Shown in pieces: positions 6,778-8,186 of a stretch of 8,186 nucleotides of DNA. Position 1 is the stretch's first letter. Each line of letters opens with the position of its first letter. The position numbers and the translations under genes were made by a program. Origin of the DNA: Coleofasciculus sp. S288 (GTDB lineage Bacteria; Cyanobacteriota; Cyanobacteriia; Cyanobacteriales; Coleofasciculaceae); contig JAIUYC010000121.1 of the NCBI GenBank assembly GCA_020216575.1, positions 1 through 8,186 of the forward strand, given 5' to 3'. The notes beneath the pieces are model-generated. The model was not told the origin of the DNA, did no database searches, and was given only the letters and a program-made list of their open reading frames with translations.

Positions 6778-6824
6778 GACGCGAAAATTTATACACCTTT
6801 GCGAGTGCCACCATAAATCGCGTC
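6778..6824 (+). terminator. Stem-loop after lysC, possible transcript end
   Basis: GACGCG (6778-6783) pairs with CGCGTC (6819-6824), and after a 3-nt bulge ATTTAT (6787-6792) pairs with ATAAAT (6813-6818), leaving a 20-nt loop. It starts 10 nt after the lysC stop. There is no T-run behind it, so it is not a classical intrinsic terminator; cyanobacteria often lack these, and it may instead stabilise the 3' end. Confidence 0.4.
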
Positions 6825-6831
6825 CAAAATC

Positions 6832-6840
6832 TGGTAAGAT
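6832..6840 (+). promoter_or_regulatory. Possible extended -10 promoter ahead of the structured RNA
   Basis: TGGTAAGAT fits an extended -10 element (TG-N-TAAGAT, 4 of 6 in the hexamer). No good -35 box is seen at 17 bp. A start near 6847 would lie about 35 nt before the recognisable omega RNA core, leaving room for a 5' guide segment. Confidence 0.3.
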
Positions 6841-6870
6841 AAGAGGGGAACAATAGGATTAAACGTTGTT

Positions 6871-7155
6871 CAAACTAAACGGGGCTGCTCCTCCCGTAAG
6901 CCAGTGGAGACAAAAGCAAGGTCACTGTCTAAATGTGGGTCAAAGCAAATCCTGAGAAGCTGGAATCGGAGTTAAAGGTTTGCCCACTCAAAACCGAAAA
7001 ATACACAAAAGTGGGGCTGGATATGCCTTACTTTAAAATTCTCGAACCAGGTAACTAGTGGTAATACACTTCCTGGCAGAGAAGCCAGCACTCAACTCAA
7101 GTTTGGTGTTGGGGGTTCATGCACAACACTAGTTGATACTGGGGACATTACCGTA
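6871..7155 (+). ncRNA. HEARO element / IscB-type omega RNA, without adjacent iscB
   Basis: I recognise the core, from GGGGCTGCTCC at 6881 through CCGTAAGCCAGTGGAGAC, the GCAAATCCTGAGAAGCTGG segment and GTGGTAATAC, as the HEARO family, now known as the guide-carrying omega RNA of IscB nucleases (OMEGA systems). This is memory of the consensus, not a search. The sequence itself shows dense pairing: CAGTG/CACTG (6902-6906, 6923-6927); CCCAC (6983-6987) with either GTGGG 6935-6939 or GTGGG 7011-7015; CTGGC/GCCAG (7073-7077, 7084-7088); and GTGTTG/CAACAC (7106-7111, 7124-7129). AACTAGTG (7053-7060) with CACTAGTT (7127-7134) interlocks with GGTAAT (7060-7065) and ATTACC (7147-7152), forming a pseudoknot. 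The guide of this class is at the 5' end, so it would lie just upstream, about 6847-6875. No IscB reading frame follows within the window, so this copy would have to be served in trans or be a relic. The 5' and 3' limits are approximate. Confidence 0.65.
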
Positions 7156-7355
7156 CTTGCACTCCTGTCTAGCTGCGATCTCCCTAATAAGGAGAGGTCT
7201 AAGGCAAGTCCCTTCAGAATCAACCTCTCTAGCGGCGCTTCCTTCTGGATTAATCTCTCAAATCCAACAAGCCGAGGGTAGGGCCTAGAGCGGACAACTA
7301 TCAAAGCTAAGCCTGAAGAGGGCAAAACCCTTGATTAAGGCATGCATCAGCCAAA

Positions 7356-7382
7356 CAACTCTCCGTCATTCCAGGAGAGTTG
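7356..7382 (+). repeat. Perfect 9-bp hairpin at the end of the structured region
   Basis: CAACTCTCC (7356-7364) and GGAGAGTTG (7374-7382) form a perfect stem with a 9-nt loop. No T-run follows, so a terminator role is not supported; an element-end hairpin is more likely. Its arm ACAACTCTCC (7355-7364) recurs exactly at 7710-7719 in the stem-loop beyond the small gene. Confidence 0.7.
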
Positions 7383-7437
7383 CTATAGGCAACCTACAAG
7401 TTAAACAAGTGAATTGCGATAAAGTTAAGGTGACTGT

Positions 7438-7656
7438 ATGACACCAACCAATGAGTTTACAGAATTCTTTACTGATTTAGAAAAATCTGCATGGAGAACG
7501 CGCATCAATCAACTGAAACGAGAGCTAACCAAGACTAAGCCCGTAAATCAACCTCAGATCGCTCCCAAAAAAGCAAGGTACGGTCAACATCCTGAGCCTC
7601 AACGGATTTCACCAGCGTCCCCACGGTTAAACGCAAGGGTGCAAAACTTAGCGTAG
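7438..7656 (+). CDS. Small basic protein of unknown function
   Basis: 72 residues, not recognised. The N-terminal half (about 7-31: FTEFFTDLEKSAWRTRINQL) should form an amphipathic helix with acidic then basic character. The rest is basic, rich in Lys, Arg, Pro and Gln, and probably disordered. There is no signal peptide, membrane span or cysteine. AAGGTGA (7427-7433) lies 4 nt before the ATG, with AAGG itself 7 nt away, a good ribosome binding site and the main reason to accept the gene. It sits just after the omega RNA element and ahead of a 16-bp stem-loop. It is not an iscB start, which would show the RuvC-I region early. It could be a host gene whose upstream region was invaded by the element, or a cargo or relic frame. 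A nucleic-acid binding role is suggested only by its charge. Confidence 0.55.
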   Translation: MTPTNEFTEFFTDLEKSAWRTRINQLKRELTKTKPVNQPQIAPKKARYGQHPEPQRISPASPRLNARVQNLA

Positions 7657-7701
7657 TTTCCCCATTTATAGTGAACTGTTGACCCAAGGGTTCATGGTTC
7701 A

Positions 7702-7750
7702 TGGAGTTGACAACTCTCCTCCCTAAAAGTGCAAAGAGTTGTCAACTCCA
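7702..7750. repeat. Perfect 16-bp stem-loop between convergent genes
   Basis: TGGAGTTGACAACTCT (7702-7717) is the exact inverse of AGAGTTGTCAACTCCA (7735-7750), with a 17-nt loop. It lies 45 bp after the small gene's stop and 8 bp from the kinase's stop, so it could end transcripts from both sides, although neither strand has a T-run. Just upstream is a tandem heptamer GTTCATG x2 (7690-7703). It shares ACAACTCTCC with the hairpin at 7356-7382. Confidence 0.8.
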
Positions 7751-7758
7751 ATGTCTAA

Positions 7759-8186
7759 CTACAAGCGAAGCGACTTCAACTTTTCCATCACCACCTCAGC
7801 GGAGCTGTATCGCTCAGTGGATTTGTAGAGCACCATCTTCTCTAAGATTTGGGCAAATTCTTCACTGACATTGGCTAGATGACGCCAGTTAGCTTCATTC
7901 GTGTTCGTTGAAAACGGTAGCTTCTGGGGATGAATGCCGGTCAGAGCTTGAATCCCAATCATACCCAAGGCGTAAATATCGCTAGCAAAAACCGGACGAC
8001 CAGCATATTGTTCGGGTGGCGCATAGCCACTAGTGCCAACGGCAATTGTAGGAGCTGGCTGGTCAGTCTCAGGATTTTCCTGGTCAACCTGCTGTTGGGG
8101 TTGAATCTGTTTGACTGCCCCAAAGTCAATTAAGACCACTTGAGCGTCTAGGTCGCGACGAATGATGTTACTGGGTTTGATATCCC
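7759..8186 (-). CDS. Ser/Thr protein kinase, C-terminal half (runs off the right edge)
   Basis: Eukaryotic-type (Hanks) protein kinase; transfers phosphate from ATP to Ser/Thr of unknown targets. The window shows 141 residues. The first full codon is the catalytic Asp of the HRD loop: DIKPSNII, with the metal-binding Asn at residue 6. Then come IDFGAVK (DFG at 20-22), an insert rich in Gln, Glu and Pro (about 28-45), GTSGYAPPEQ in the P+1/APE position (50-59), the DIYALG motif (Asp69), and STERYSSAEVV with the conserved Arg near the end. The protein ends right after the catalytic domain, so there is no C-terminal sensor, repeat or membrane domain; any such part would have to be N-terminal, outside the window. 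The frame continues upstream past an internal GTG at 8139, which is not the start. It is convergent with the small gene at 7438. The key catalytic residues visible are all present. Confidence 0.93.
   Translation of the reverse strand, partial: DIKPSNIIRRDLDAQVVLIDFGAVKQIQPQQQVDQENPETDQPAPTIAVGTSGYAPPEQYAGRPVFASDIYALGMIGIQALTGIHPQKLPFSTNTNEANWRHLANVSEEFAQILEKMVLYKSTERYSSAEVVMEKLKSLRL

Larger units (their letters stand above)
6841..7430 (+). mobile_element. Probable non-autonomous IscB/IS200-IS605-type element carrying the omega RNA
   Basis: The omega RNA is followed by about 200 bp without a credible gene and then a perfect 9-bp hairpin (7356-7382), the kind of subterminal structure Y1-transposase elements need near an end. 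HEARO copies are known to sit immediately before ATGA or GTGA; such words occur after the hairpin at 7409 (GTGA), 7430 (GTGA) and 7438 (ATGA). No transposase, iscB or target duplication is visible, as expected of a non-autonomous member of this group, which makes no duplication. Other structured pieces inside include GAGAGGT/ACCTCTC (7192-7198, 7223-7229). The boundaries given are estimates; an empty site in a related genome would fix them. Confidence 0.4.

Noticed and set aside
6933..7058. A plus-strand 41-residue reading frame beginning MWVKANPEKLESELKV
   Set aside because: It looks protein-like at first, but it lies wholly inside the structured RNA, is bounded by an immediately upstream stop, and its bases take part in the RNA helices; the ribosome binding site is weak.
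7060..7130. A reading containing GREAST, suggesting a TnpB C-terminus
   Set aside because: TnpB proteins of cyanobacteria often end with a similar REA-P/S-T string, but no TnpB zinc-finger or RuvC residues are present upstream, which is instead structured RNA and lysC.
7092..7325. A minus-strand 77-residue frame with a 10-residue repeating pattern
   Set aside because: It is antisense to the structured RNA and its flank, has no ribosome binding site, and the pattern follows an imperfect period of about 30 bp in the DNA (7182, 7210, 7240).
6769..7437. tmRNA, 6S RNA, RNase P RNA, SRP RNA or group II intron
   Set aside because: None of the conserved cores I know for these (for example the tmRNA tag and tRNA-like end, or intron domain V) is present.
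8137..8139. GTG at 8139 as the kinase start
   Set aside because: The same frame continues upstream to the window edge and encodes the catalytic DIKPSN loop.

Overview
This window comes from a cyanobacterium. It carries seven perfect copies of the cyanobacterial HIP1 octamer GCGATCGC (at 503, 1268, 2914, 3351, 5601, 5848 and 6079). All seven lie inside coding sequence, against roughly one expected per 65 kb by chance. The gene content agrees: NDH-1 subunits of the CO2-uptake type and an aspartate kinase with four ACT domains. Short repetitive filler between genes is also typical of larger, often filamentous, cyanobacterial genomes. The species cannot be fixed from this sequence.

Region 1 (1-4261, minus strand) is an inorganic-carbon acquisition cluster. 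In transcription order it holds ndhF (NdhF3/NdhF4 class), a beta-carbonic anhydrase with a twin-arginine signal peptide, and ndhD (NdhD3/NdhD4 class, cut by the left window edge). NdhF and NdhD of this class form the distal membrane arm of the specialised NDH-1 complexes that couple CO2 hydration to thylakoid electron flow. The hydrating subunit CupA or CupB would be expected next, to the left of the window. An exported carbonic anhydrase placed between the two NDH-1 genes suggests a lumenal or periplasmic partner for the complex.

Region 2 (4262-4854) is an AT-rich divergent intergenic region shared by the ndhF cluster and lysC. It contains a candidate sigma70 promoter for lysC, an 18/21-bp direct repeat, two TCAAT/ATTGA dyads, and a leader in which one strand can pair with either of two partners.

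Region 3 (4855-6768, plus strand) is lysC, aspartate kinase, with two ACT-domain pairs. The linker between the pairs looks like an intergenic inverted repeat that is translated in frame.

Region 4 (6769-7437) has no convincing protein gene. It holds a highly structured RNA that I recognise as a HEARO element, that is, an IscB-type omega RNA (OMEGA system), with no iscB gene next to it in the window. It has a possible promoter, a pseudoknot and a terminal 9-bp hairpin, and is probably an orphan or non-autonomous IS200/IS605-related element. This is the most interesting locus of the window, together with the carbonic anhydrase.

Region 5 (7438-8186) holds a 72-residue basic protein of unknown function with a good ribosome binding site, a perfect 16-bp stem-loop, and the C-terminal half of a Ser/Thr protein kinase on the minus strand, running off the right edge.
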